Source: Fagopyrum homotropicum (lineage: Eukaryota > Streptophyta > Magnoliopsida > Caryophyllales > Polygonaceae). Taken from it: a stretch of 64,000 bases of DNA. Positions 1 to 11,300 of this stretch are shown piece by piece (positions within the stretch are counted from its first letter, which is position 1; every line of letters begins with the position of its first letter). The stretch lies in contig BSWB01000004.1 of the NCBI GenBank assembly GCA_033239125.1, positions 30,191,501 through 30,255,500 of the forward strand, given 5' to 3'. The notes beneath the pieces were generated by a model that saw nothing but the letters and a program-made list of their open reading frames with translations, did not search any database and was not told where the DNA came from. The position numbers were made by a program, and so were the translations under genes.

Positions 1-618
1 AGTAAATCGCGGGGCGCTGGGGTTTCTTTCGGGACTAGTCCATACATGGTTTGTAGTGATGCTACCAATGGAAGTCAGCTAGACCTACACCAGTTGGATA
101 AGGAACGGAGGCGAGAACTATTAATAATTCTCGTGCCACAACTTAAAATGAATAATGTGAATCACTTAAATAATAGATAATAATTGGTTGAGTGCCAGCA
201 TGATGTTTGTTTATTTTTGTTTCTGCTTGTGTTTGTGCTGTTATCATTTTGCTTATATTTGGATAATTAGCTAACTGTTGATATGTTGTTTAGACTTGAC
301 ACAGGTTAGGGCAGATGCCGAGTGATCCAGATGGTAGTGGTCAGCCGGGGTGTCGTACTTTAGGACGTTTTACAGTTTCTGCATTTGTGGGTTTTACAGT
401 TGAATATTGTTTCCTTTCGTACTTTGTTATATTCCGTTTTCCGGCTGTAGTCGATCTGGTCACATTCATGCATTATTAAGAACTATTTTATGATTTCTGA
501 TTTTTCCTTATCTGTGCCTTGTTGTAAGATCTCGTTAAGTTGTTGTCAAACTAAGGTCGGGACCCACTGTGCGGTCCTAACCAGTAACTCCCTAAGTTGT
601 AAAATTTGGGGTGTTACA
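1..618 (+). repeat. T1 5' LTR (3' part only)
   Basis: This is the last 618 bp of a Tekay-type LTR, ending GGGGTGTTACA directly before the primer-binding site. It matches 6170-6786 almost base for base. It includes the acceptor side (CACAG|GTTAG, junction after 304) of the LTR intron proposed for this family; the donor lies outside the window. Confidence 0.93.
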
Positions 619-621
619 ACA

Positions 622-633
622 TGGTATCAGAGC
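622..633 (+). other. T1 primer-binding site (initiator tRNA-Met type)
   Basis: TGGTATCAGAGC lies 3 bp after the LTR end. It is complementary to the 3' end of plant initiator tRNA-Met, the usual minus-strand primer of Tekay/Del and Copia elements. Confidence 0.93.
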
Positions 634-2556
634 TCTACGTTGGCAACAATGGCACTTGAAATCTTCTAAAAAGGTCATATAAGTAAATAAACAGAACCCG
701 AAAGGAGTCTGAGTTTTCCAAAGAAGATTTTGGTTTTAAAATGCATACAGAGTCGGGTTGGGATAGAAAGTACGGATGACCACCACTACCTCTGCGGATC
801 TCGGCAGCTTAGTAGATTTAGAAATGTTATATTGATGTAGTAGCTGCTTATAAAGATATGTACAATAGATAACTTATGTCGAAGGTTAGTAGCATAATAA
901 TATATTATGTCCTTAATAGAGATTAATGAGTTTCTCACTCCGTTGGCACATCTAAGTAGATTTTGGAGGGTGTCAACGTGAGGATTAGTATGCACATCTT
1001 ATGTGCATTAGGGTAGACGAATGGCAGACAACTCCTCCGATTGGTTGAGGAACGTCGAATTGGAAAAGTGAAGGCTGAAGGACAACACCAACGACCATGG
1101 CATGAAGGGGATCCCGAGTTAACTTAATAGGATCAAATGAAGAGTATACATGAGAGTAGTTCCGGAAAAGCATTGGATGGTCGACAATGATGCAGATTTG
1201 GAGCGACATCACAGAGGTTCTTTCAAGTGTGGTGTAAAATGACGATACGAACCACGTAGATACCGTCAAAAACAGTCATAGTAATGAAAGTCAGAGTAAG
1301 GTTTAGAACCAATCCAAACAAGAAATATTAAATTTAAGCTTACCGACAGACCAAAATATGAAGGTTGCTGTTAGAAGTAGGGCGGAATATGACCACTATT
1401 GGCAAGGTAAGTCGGCATCCTAATCAAGAGGGTCCCACCTAGACACTGATAACCTAAGAGTTAAGAAGAGAGATGTCGTCAAACCAACTATGAGGACTTA
1501 AAGAGCCGCCCAACTGAAGCTTATGGAATTGCCAGAAAGTGGAGGGTAGAATTCATAAGCATGGAGGCAGAGTGACTTTCTATATGACAAGTGAGTTACA
1601 AGAAAGATGGTGTTACCAATATCCAAATGATAGAATCTTGAAAGCGGAGTCAAAGGATCACTATAAAGGCAACATTATAATCTAACACCAACTCAGGAAC
1701 AAGAGTGTGTGAAAATGATCGTGGCATACCCAAGGGCCGTAATAACTTTCCTCTCACAACGGGACTTAAGTTACCAACACCAACGATTCACACAGGAGCA
1801 CCGCAAGCAGTTGATGACTGAGGTAAAAGAAGTCATGAAGATGTATTTACGAGCTATCGTGGGAAATCTGATGAGTCCATTGACGGCAGATGAATGATGC
1901 AGCTAAAATAGGAAAGAGTATCGTGGGCTTATAGTGAGGAAGAGAAGTGTGAATTATAGAAGAAGCGAAAGGAGTATAAACAGAGAAGCTGGAGGAGATA
2001 GATTTCCACCAAGTAAATCAAACTTCAAAGAGATAGAAGAAAGGTTAGTCTATGATCTGGTAGAAGGTCAACAATAGACTAAATGGTAACCATCGGAGCC
2101 TTTACATGTGAGGGTTAACTAGTAGTGACTGATTGACATATAAGAAGAATAAACACACGGTTACGAGTGAATTCTATCGACATGTGGAGAAGTCCTTACA
2201 GAGATCAAATACGACAATTGTAAAGTCAAATTGATACGATTGCAAGTAACACCGAATAAGTCAAGTCCGTAAATTAAAATTTTAAAGGAAGAGTTGACGG
2301 TCAGAAAGGATCATTTATATTATTAATGATATAAAGAGAATGGTTGTGAGCAGTTGGTTACTATGGGCTAAGAAAAGGGTACAAATCATAGTTAGTACAG
2401 ATGAAGTCGTATTAGAAGAACTAGAGGAGTAAGAAGAAGAAGATGATTTTGATCAGATCCTACGCTAGTCCAGATAGAGGTTACTTAGCATTTCACACAA
2501 ATGAGATTGATGGTTCCCTCCCGAGCAAAAGTTGGGGTCAACTTCTAGATTGACAT
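634..2556 (+). other. T1 non-coding internal domain
   Basis: No gag or protease frame is present here. The longest ORF is 62 codons (1709-1897) and resembles nothing I know. The first ~200 bp is leader shared with T2 (compare 56757-56900). After about 800 it leaves T2 sequence and instead follows the N1 element co-linearly: for example 2060-2150 resembles 62090-62180, and 2400-2540 resembles 63060-63210. The sequence is purine-rich with stops in all frames. It looks like the conserved non-coding interior of a large non-autonomous (LARD-like) element rather than a gag decayed in place. Confidence 0.6.
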
Positions 2557-4228
2557 AAGAGTGTTGATTTTAGCATTGAGTTAAAGCAGGGCATGAGACC
2601 AATCTCGAAGGCCCCGTACCGCATGATGCCGATAGAGCGGCTTGAGCTGAAGAAGTATTTAGAGGAATTAACAGAGAAGGGCTTCATATGCCCTAGTGTC
2701 CCTCCTTGGGGAGCACCCGTATTATTTGTGAGGAAGAAGGATGGATCGATGAGGAGGTGTATTGATTACTGGGAGTTGAACAAGGTCACCATCAAGAATA
2801 AGTATCCACTGCCTCGCATAGATGATCTGCTGGACCTGCTGCATGGAGCGTCAGTGTTCTCGAGGATAGATTTGAGATCGGGTTATCACCAGCTGAGGGT
2901 GAGAGATCAGGACATACCTAAGACGGCATTCCGGGCTAGGTATGGTCATTACGAGTTTGTAGTGATGCCATTCGGGCTCACTAATGCGCCAGCAGTATTT
3001 ATGGAGTTGATGAATGGGATTTTCATCGACATCTTAGACCAGTTTGTAGTGGTCTTCATTGACGACATTCTAGTTTATTCTAGAAGTCGAGAGGAGCATG
3101 CCGGACACTTGAGGACAGTGTTGTAGATTCTACAGGATAGTCAGCTATATGCTAAACTATCCAAGTGTGAGTTCTGGATGTCAGAGGTGGCGTTCCTTGG
3201 CCATGTAGTGACCGCTGAGGGGATTAAGGTCGACCCAGCGACGATTGAGTCAGTGTCATCTTGGCAACCTCCGAAGAATGTTAAGGAGTTTCGCAGCTTC
3301 CTTGGATTGGCAGGTTATTACCGTCGGTTTGTGGAAGGGTTTTCTCTGATCGCCCGACCACTTACTTCTCTCCTAAGGAAGACTACTCGGTTCGTCTGGT
3401 CTGAGCCGTGTCAGCAGAGTTTTGAGGAGCTGAAGAGGAGATTGACGTCTGCTCCGATCTTAGCACAACCTGAGGGTACAGAGGACTTTGTAGTGTACAG
3501 TGACGCATCCAAGCTGGGCTTGGGGTGTGTCTTGATGCAGAGGGGTAAGGTTATAGCATATGCGTCTCGACAGCTGAAGACGTATGAAGAGAACTACCCA
3601 ACTCATGATCTGGAGTTAGCAGCAGTAGTGCACGCTCTTAAGATCTGGCGTCATTATCTCTATGGAGCAACCTGTCAGATCTTCACAGACCATAAGAGTC
3701 TGAAGTACATATTCACTCAGCGGGAGTTGAATAACCGCCAGAGGCGGTGGCTAGAGTTGATCAAGGATTTTGACCTTGAGATTCTTTACCACCCCGGAAA
3801 GGCGAATGTAGTTGCTGACGCTTTGAGTCAGAAGACGCCTCAGGAGAAGGCGACAGCTCGGTTGACAGTACAGCCACAGTTACTGAGAGACTTAGCTTGG
3901 TTGGAGGTAGAGATCCAGTTCCCCGATACAGCTCATCAGTTAGCCACCTTAGAGTTACTTCCTGACCTGTTGGGTGATATCCGACAGAAGCAGGAGACCT
4001 GTCCGACTTTGACCCGGATCCGAGACCGGATGTCACGAGATGAGGCACCTCAGTTCACTATCGGTGCCGATGGAGTGATGAGACGACAGGACCGTGTCTG
4101 TGTGCCATCAGACAGTGAGCTGAGACAGAGGATACTAGGTGAGGCTCATGCTACCCCTTACTCCGTACATCCCGGAGCGAGTAAGATGTATAAGAACGTA
4201 AGACGTTCCTTCTGGTGGGGTGGTTTAT
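2557..4228 (+). pseudogene. T1 pol fragment: RT, RNase H, integrase start
   Basis: One reading frame runs from about 2560 to 4228 with a single nonsense codon at 3124-3126 (CAG to TAG, judged against T2). Reverse transcriptase comes first, with the catalytic FIDD box at 3055-3066. RNase H follows, with its acidic residues in YSDASK (near 3495), the HDLELAA segment (near 3605) and FTDHKSL (near 3685). The integrase zinc-binding region then begins and stops at FWWGG (~4228), where the sequence switches to LTR. Gag, protease, the integrase core and the chromodomain are missing. The protein is close to T2 (54040-54600 and 53000-54000, - strand), so the subfamily call is firm. It cannot make a working polyprotein. 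Confidence 0.9.
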
Positions 4229-6786
4229 GATTCCTTTCGTTCCAACAGCCCAGTCCGGGAGCTGCTCCAGCTGCTTGTCCAGCCGCTGCCTTGTCCGCCC
4301 AGTCCTATCCGCAGCCCAGTCCTATGCGCAGCCCAGCCTTCTGCAGCCTTCAGCAGTAGCACTCCAGCCCAGAAACAACAGCTGCCTTGTCCGCTCCAGC
4401 CCAGCAGCAGCACAGCCAACGCCAGCAGCCCAGCACAGCGTTGCCCACTCGAGTCCAGCCCAGCGGCACTCCAGTCCAGCGTGCATCCCTACCAGAAGGG
4501 CTGCCGTTTTACCTCCTCCAACTCAGCAACGCTCCTCCCTTTGATCTTCTACATAACTGCTGTATTAATTAGGAAAGAGATATGTAACTGCCTAATTCCA
4601 CGCCAGAAGATCCGCTGCTGATCCCTTCCTTATACGCTGCACATATCCGTTCAGATTCACGTATACACGCTCCAGCCCTCTGCTTCCATTCTGCGTTTCC
4701 TTTCTTCTGCACACACGCTCCAGCCTCTGCTTCTATTCTGCGTTCCTTACCTTCTGCACACGTCCAGCCGTTCCAGACGGAGGAAGCACCCTGGGAGAAG
4801 CCAACGTACCTCACGCAGCTTCTGTATATTTCGGTAAGAATCAATCTACCATTCATCTTCACCTCTTTAATTAGTCGTTCATGAATACCTGCGATGACAA
4901 CTCCATCTCGACCACTCCGTGACAGTAGCAAGGCTGGAAGGAGTTGGCCAATCCGTGTAGTAGTAGAGCCAAGCTGACCTGCTTCTCCTTCTGAACCGTC
5001 ACGCCAAGGGAGCCAGAAGGGCATCCGGAACTGTGTTGAAGACGCCTCAGCCAGTAGAGGTTGAAGAGGTGAGTCATCGTTTCTGCAGTCCAAATCCTTG
5101 CCTCTAGAAGTTAGTGTATAATCTTATGTATGTATACTATTTCCGTAATGCTAGAATGATGAACTGCTGTAGTCGGACTTGAACATGGGTTAGATTGACC
5201 TTGTGTAGCTGCTGAGTATATAGACCTAAGGATAGGAACAAAGGACTGCTGTAAGTATGAATAATAGAAATAAGGGGGCTGCTGTAAATTCATTTATTCC
5301 TTCAGCTTTGGACTCACAAACTGCCTATCTTGTCGGCCAATTATTGAACGTTTGGATAAAGATCCACCGTTGAATTTTGAATATGTTGTAGATGGATATA
5401 TTTAGTTTAGCATATTAAAATTTGAGAAGAAATGAACGGTCGGATTGAAAGTTATGAGCTCCCGAAGTTAGGTAGTTGAGCAGTTTGGTAAACTTAAGTT
5501 TTTGGCTAAGTATAGGAATTTTGAGTGAAGTAGCCAACTTCGTGAATTATTATAAAAATATTGGCTGAACAGTTTAGATAAATTCTTTCTCCTAAGGTTA
5601 GATAGAACCTCATAGATGATCTAGAGATTTAATTCGGAATTATATTAAACTGTTAAGAATTTTATATTTGGAACCGAAGTTAAACATTTACGATTCTTCC
5701 GGAAAATAGAAACATAGGAAAAATGTCAGTTTGGAACCAAATAAAATTTTAGGAGTTAGAATATAATTTTAGAACCTCAAATAGGAGTTTAGACATGAAT
5801 TTTAGGGTTTTCGAGAAAATCGGAACCAAGGGTAAAATGGTCATTTTACCCTAAACTAATACTGTAACTAGTATGTCTTAATACCTTATTCGATCTTAGA
5901 AGTTTTAGACTTCTATCTACGTGAGAGTGTGCTAATACACTTATCGCCTTTGACAGGCAACTGAGTGGTTACAGTTTACAGAGCGAGTGGTTTATAAAGA
6001 GTCGAGCGTTATAACAGGTAAGTCCTTTGGGCTTACTTAGCTGACTTCTAAATATGAGTATAAATGATGATGGTGGTGTGTGATTGAAATGTTAGAGAGA
6101 TAGGTTGTGATATATAATTACCGACCTATATTTTGGCCTAAGAGTAACGGGCGGTGGCATGCTGCTCAGTAAATCGCGGGGCGCTGGGGGTTTCTTTCGG
6201 GACTAGTCCATACATGGTTTGTAGTGATGCTACCAATGGAAGTCAGCTAGACCTACACCAGTTGAATAAGGAACGGAGGCGAGAACTATTAATAATTCTC
6301 GTGCCACAACATAAAATGAATAATGTGAATCACTTAAATAATAGATAATAATTGGTTGAGTGCCAGCATGATGTTTGTTTATTTTTGTTTCTGCTTGTGT
6401 TTGTGCTGTTATCATTTTGCTTATATTTGGATAGTTAGCTAACTGTTGATATGTTGTTTAGACTTGACACAGGTTAGAGCAGATGCCGAGTGATCCAGAT
6501 GGTAGTGGTCAGCCGGGGTGTCGTACTTTAGGACGTTTTACAGTTTCTGCATTTGTGGGTTTTACAATTGAATATTGTTTCCTTTCGTACTTTGTTATAT
6601 TCCGTTTTCCGGCTGTAGTCGATCTGGTCACATTCATGCATTATTAAGAACTATTTTATGATTTCTGATTTTTCCTTATCTGTGTCTTGTTGTAAGATCT
6701 CATTAAGTTGTTGTCAAACTAAGGTCGGGACCCACTGTGCGGTCCTAACCAGTAACTCCCTAAGTTGTAAAATTTGGGGTGTTACA
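4229..6786 (+). repeat. T1 3' LTR, 5'-truncated
   Basis: It aligns with the solo LTR 10686-13551 from about 10996 onward and ends GGTGTTACA. About 300 bp of the U3 end is missing. It holds a CAGCCC-rich tract (~4240-4480), a shared block near 5330-5420, and the proposed LTR intron (6018-6472). ORFs in the CAGCCC tract, on either strand, look like composition artefacts. Confidence 0.88.
6018..6472 (+). other. candidate LTR intron (T1 3' LTR)
   Basis: Donor CAG|GTAAGTC at 6018, branch-like CTAAC at 6439-6443 (30 nt before the acceptor), a T-rich approach, and acceptor ACACAG|GTTAG ending at 6472. The intron would be 455 nt. The donor lies in a hairpin, 6018-6036. All marks recur at equal spacing in the other LTRs of this family. 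Splicing itself is inferred. Confidence 0.5.
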
Positions 6787-8194
6787 TTTTATATAAAATA
6801 GTTTTAATTCATTATTATTTACTAAGTAACTAAATAATAAATTATATTAATAACAATATATTGAATACAAAAAATAAATTTGGCCACCCTAGTTATTTTA
6901 TTGTACCATAAATATTCTTCCGAAAATCTTCATTTTTATATATATTTTAAGATTTAATATACTATGCTAAATAATACACTCAAATAAAATATCATAAAAC
7001 CAAGTCATCGAATAAAAGAAAACCGATTTCACTAATCCAATTTGTTATTTTTCAAAGAATTTTTCGATGTCAGCATCAAATTAGACGAAATCAATTATTT
7101 TGAATGCAAAATATCAATTATACATAACATAACATTATTAAAGTTTTTAACTAAATAATTTATTATATATGTTTTAAAATACTATTGCATTCAATTAAAT
7201 GAATAAAAACCTAATTTTATCAATATGCTTAGATATTTTAAGCAAAACCCTTTTTGTTTAGATAACAAATTAAGATAGTTTCTTTACTTTTATCCAAAAT
7301 TATGAAAACATCAAGGAAACTATACATACATCCAACCCATTTAATAAATCCTATTGTCAAATACAATAGAATCAACAAAAATATATGAAAATCCTTTTTT
7401 AAATTGATTGATCATCTCTTTATGAGGAATAGGATGTATAGTAAAACACGAATAATAAAAATAAATACATAAATTTAATCCCGTATTTGTCGAGTAGTGT
7501 AGTAGTAAAAATTAATAAATAACACACTTTATCATAAATTTTAATAATTGCATAAACATGTAAAGTGGTTGATGTTATATGAAGAAAAAAAAATAAGAGT
7601 ATTTTTTACAAAAAAGAAACATAAATATTATAGAATTAAGCATGTTAACAGTACAATTATACAATAAGTATTATATTCTAAAAGTGTATCTTACCTATAT
7701 TGATGATAAAAAAAACATTTTCAAAGGTTAATGACTCTAACTTTGTGCACCTTTGGAAGGAGACTTAAGCCTCTCATTTGTTGAACCCGTTGACATGTAA
7801 AATATACTTGGTTTTCCACGAACCCTTCAACAAAAATTGATCATCATAAAGGGTATATTGATTCAATATTTCTCCAAGAGAGTGTTAAAATGGTGTTCAT
7901 CATCCAACATGTTCAAATTGAAGTTATTATTACAACGGGTGACTTTTTATGAATAAGACAATTTATCAAAATTGCTCCCGCACGAGCACACTTAACTTCA
8001 GAGTTCTTTGTCCTCACTCGACCACTGAAAAGAAGAATTGTTTTTGACATGGGTAGCAATCCATCCTTATAAGTTAACCATAAATCTCCATTCAAATGAT
8101 GCAGATAACAATTTTACCAGGTGTTACCGCTTCTAACTCCAATTTGAACGTATTGGAAGATGAATCCGTTTTTAATGTTTTTGGAGGAAATTTT
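6787..8194. other. AT-rich host DNA between T1 and T2, possible gene relic
   Basis: This is the only stretch that matches no other part of the window. 6787-7700 is AT-rich with no credible ORF. From about 7740 to 8190 the composition is less extreme. On the - strand a 60-codon ORF (7913-8095) and an adjacent frame upstream (8100-8194, including FKLELEAVTPGKIVI) read like protein. They may be two pieces of one decayed exon. I do not recognise the family. T2 inserted at its right edge. Confidence 0.4.
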
Positions 8195-8517
8195 TGTAAC
8201 ACCCCAAATTTTACAACTCAGGGAGTTACTGGTTAGGACCGCACAGTGTGTCCCGACCTTAGTTTGACAACAACTTAACAAGATCTTACAACAAGGCACA
8301 AATAAGGAAAACCAGAAATCATAAAATAATTCTTAACAATGTATGAATGTGACCAGAACAACTAACAGCCGGAAAACGTAATATAACAAAGTACGGAAAG
8401 AACGAAAGGAAGCAAGGTCCAACTGAAAATCCCACAAATGAAGAAACTGTAAAACGTCCTAAAGTACGACACCCCGGCTGACCACTACCATCCGGATCAC
8501 TCGGCATCTGCTCTAAC

Positions 8518-8974
8518 CTGTGGTAAATCTACACAACATAACAACCGTTAGCTAACTATCCAAATATAAGTAGAATGACAACAACACAAACACAAGCAGA
8601 AACAAAAATTAAACAAATATCATGCTGGCACTCAACCGTTTATTATCTATTATTTAAGTGATTCATCTTATTCAATTTACAGTTGTGGCACGAGAGCTAT
8701 TAACAGTTCTCGCCTCCGTTTCTTATCCAACTGGGTGTAGGTCTAGCTGACCTCCGCCGGTAGCATCACTACAAACCGAGTATGGACTAGTCCCTAAAGA
8801 AACCCCCAACGCTCGCAAGCTAGCTGAGCAGAGTGCCACCGCCCGTTACTCTTAGGCCAAGTATAGGTCGGTAATTATTTATCACAACTTATAACTCTAA
8901 CATCTCAATCACACACCACTATCATCATTCATACTCATATTTAGAAGTCAGCTAAGTAAGCCCAAAGGACTTAC
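8518..8974 (-). other. candidate LTR intron (T2 3' LTR)
   Basis: On the - strand the donor CAG|GTAAGTCC starts at 8974 and the acceptor CACAG|GTTAG ends at 8518, giving 457 nt. A CTAAC branch-like site lies near 8550. The donor hairpin is 8956-8974. It matches the copies in the other LTRs. Confidence 0.5.
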
Positions 8975-10498
8975 CTGGTATAAAGCTCGACTCTTTGTAA
9001 ACCAAACTCGCTCTGTAAACTGTAGCAACTCAGTTGCCTGTCAAAGGAGATAAGTGCATTAGCACACTCCCACGTAGTTAGAAGTCTAAGACTTCTATGA
9101 TAGAAGAACGTAATAAGATATAACTAGTTATAGTACTAATTTAGGGTAAAATGACCATTTTATCCTTGGTTCCGAAACTCCCAAAATTTCCAACATTCAT
9201 GTCTAAACTCCTATTTGAGATTCTAAAAACATATTCTAACTCTTAAGGTTTAGTTTGGTTACAAACTGGCACTTTTCCTATTTTCCTATTTTCCGAAAGA
9301 TCGTAAAGGTCTAACTTCGGTTTCAAATATAAAATTCGTAAAAGCTTATAAAAATTCCGAAATAATTCTCTAGATCATCTATGATGTTCCATCTATCCTT
9401 AGGAGCAAGAATTTCTCAAAACTGTTCATCCAACATTTTTATAAAAATTATCAAAGTTGACTACTTCACTTGAAATTTCTATACTTAGCCAAAAATCCAA
9501 AGTTTACAAAACTGCTTAACTACCCAACTTCGTAAGCTTATAACTTCTAATCCGACCGTTCATTTCTTCTCAAATTTTAATAGAGTAAACTACATACATC
9601 CATCTATCATCTATTAAAATTTCAACGGTGGATCTTCAACCTAACTCTCAAACATTGATCCTCAACATTGACCATTACTCACTTACAAAGCTGCGTTCTA
9701 CAAGGGAGTTTTTCATTTCTATTTCTAGGAGTAATCTGATCTACTCTTATTATCATCCAGTAATCATAATTTAGAATTATAGGAGACTTCAACAAAGCTC
9801 AATTACTATCCCTCCAATTCCTTGGCTTGATCTCCATTCATAACGAAACCGAAAACATATATAATCTATACAATTATGACATCTAGAGGGCAAGAATTGG
9901 ACTGTAGAAGAGAGATGGCTCACCTCTTCAACAGCTACTGGACTGAGGCGCCTTCAGACGATTCCAGATGGCCCTCCGGTTTCCTCGGCGTGACAGATCA
10001 GGAGGAGGGAAGTGATGGTTCGGCTTGGCTTCCTACAGTGAGCAGTCAGTGTCCTGCGGCTTCCAACGTCTGGTAACGAGTAGGTTCAGTAGGGAGGACA
10101 CACACAGACATAATGTAAGGAGTGGTCCGAACTCACCTTGTTCTGCTGTAGAAGCGGTGTCGCCCGTCCCTGGTTGCAGCCACCACCTACTCTCGGTTCC
10201 AGATGTGAGACGTTCGTAGTGTAGTGATCGACTTCGAGGATGGCTCAGTACAACAATGAGAGAGGGAGGGGTTTGTGTGGGTCTGCAGGGGCGTCTGAGG
10301 TTGGCGGATAATCGGATAAGTGTTGCGAAAGGTTAGAGGGAAGGAGATGCGCTGCGAAGGAAGGAGATCCAGTGCAGCGTGTATGTTGCGAAGAATCCGG
10401 CTGAATAGGAAAGAAATAGTTGGGGAAGGAAGGTGCAAATCGTGTGCATTAATCTCGTGTAACGGCTGCTCCTGTCTTCATGTAGTTGGGCTGGCGCT

Positions 10499-10626
10499 GC
10501 TGGGCTGGAGAAGGCAAGGCAGCATCTCCTTCCTGGGCTGAAACGGACGCTGGGCTGGAGAAGGCAAGGCAGCAGCTCCTTCCTGGGCTGAAACGGACGC
10601 TGGGCTGGAGAAGGCAAGGCAGCAGA
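10499..10626. repeat. 50-bp tandem repeat in T2 LTR
   Basis: The unit begins GCTGGGCTGGAGAAGGCAAG. Copies lie at 10499-10548 and 10549-10598, with a partial third to 10626, nearly identical. It is a local expansion of the GCTGGG/CAGCCC-rich tract of this LTR family. Confidence 0.9.
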
Positions 10627-10787
10627 CGGCTGCTGGGCTGAGGCTGGCGCTGGGCTCCCAGGCAAGCTACTGCTGGGCTGCAGAATGTAATATCCGGAAT
10701 TTTTATCCCGTCTATTTCGGATATAAACCCGATCTCGATCCATCGATTCATATCCGTCTACTTAGTTAGACATATTATGATAAAATT

Positions 10788-10877
10788 TATCATTTTATGT
10801 AGACCTCCTTCACATAAAATGATAGAACCTTTTATAAGTTTATCATTTTATGTAACTTACCTTCACATAAAATGATA
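10788..10877. repeat. paired 13-bp inverted repeats in U3
   Basis: TATCATTTTATGT (10788-10800 and 10841-10853) is each time followed 11 bp later by its reverse complement (10812-10824 and 10865-10877). This gives two tandem stem-loop units 53 bp apart, near the 5' end of the LTR. The same pair is in T2 at 25106-25195. Confidence 0.88.
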
Positions 10878-10959
10878 GAGTTTTATAACCAATCCAAAAC
10901 TGTAACCTAATCCGTATCCGTCTATTCCGAGCATTCATTTGTCGGGATCTCGATTCCGG

Positions 10960-11300
10960 ACTGCAGCTAGCACCGGGCTGCTGTTTCCTTCACCCTTGCG
11001 CCAACTCAAGCCCAATCTGCAGCCCAGAAGCGTCTTACCTTCTTCAGCTCAGCCCAGCAGCGCCACCTTGCCAGCCCAGAAGCTTGCCAGCAGCAGCTTC
11101 TCCAGCCCAACAGCAGCACAACTCCAGCCCACGCCTGATCCATGTACCCTCAGCCCAGCGTGTAGCCTGCTAGCCACCAGCCCAGAATACCCAGCCTGCT
11201 ACCTTCTCCAGCCCGCTGCCTTGACCGCTTCAGCCCTATGCGCAGCCCAGAATCTGTGCCAGCCCAGCTACTGGAGGAGATGATGAAGCAGCTTACTTCG
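10960..11300 (+). repeat. CAGCCC-rich GC island of the solo LTR
   Basis: A tract of degenerate CAGCCCAG-like units stands out from AT-rich LTR on both sides. Equivalent tracts are at 4240-4480 (T1) and 10490-10685 plus 13557-13640 (T2, inverted). ORFs in it are repetitive in every frame and are not supported as genes. Confidence 0.7.

Larger units (their letters stand above)
1..6786 (+). mobile_element. T1: Tekay/Del-type LTR element, decayed and mosaic
   Basis: Two direct copies of the same LTR (1-618, cut by the window edge, and ~4229-6786) flank an internal region opened by an initiator-tRNA-Met primer site. They differ at roughly 8 of ~617 comparable positions. The internal part is a non-coding stretch (634-2556) followed by a pol fragment (2557-4228) that stops abruptly in the integrase N-terminus and joins straight onto LTR sequence. 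The rest of integrase, the polypurine tract and the first ~300 bp of the 3' LTR are therefore deleted. The 5' target duplication lies outside the window, so insertion as one unit cannot be proved. Confidence 0.85.
8195..10685 (-). repeat. T2 3' LTR, segment 1 of 3
   Basis: It begins TGTAACACCCC, the inverted LTR terminus, and matches 56923-58290 closely, then extends further into the LTR. Segment 2 is 13557-13704 and segment 3 is 25104-25297. Once the solo LTR and AthA are removed, the three join to about 2833 bp, against 2866 bp for the intact solo LTR. Confidence 0.93.

Noticed and set aside
1709..1897. 62-codon ORF in the T1 interior
   Set aside because: Short, isolated, unlike gag, and with no counterpart visible in N1.
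4215..4621. Two + strand ORFs of 109 and 133 codons
   Set aside because: They are low-complexity products of the CAGCCC tract, open in several frames at once, and begin at a deletion junction.
4569..5093. 174-codon - strand ORF in the T1 3' LTR
   Set aside because: It is antisense to the LTR. The similar peptide at the T2 LTR follows from DNA similarity, and the frame is not kept.
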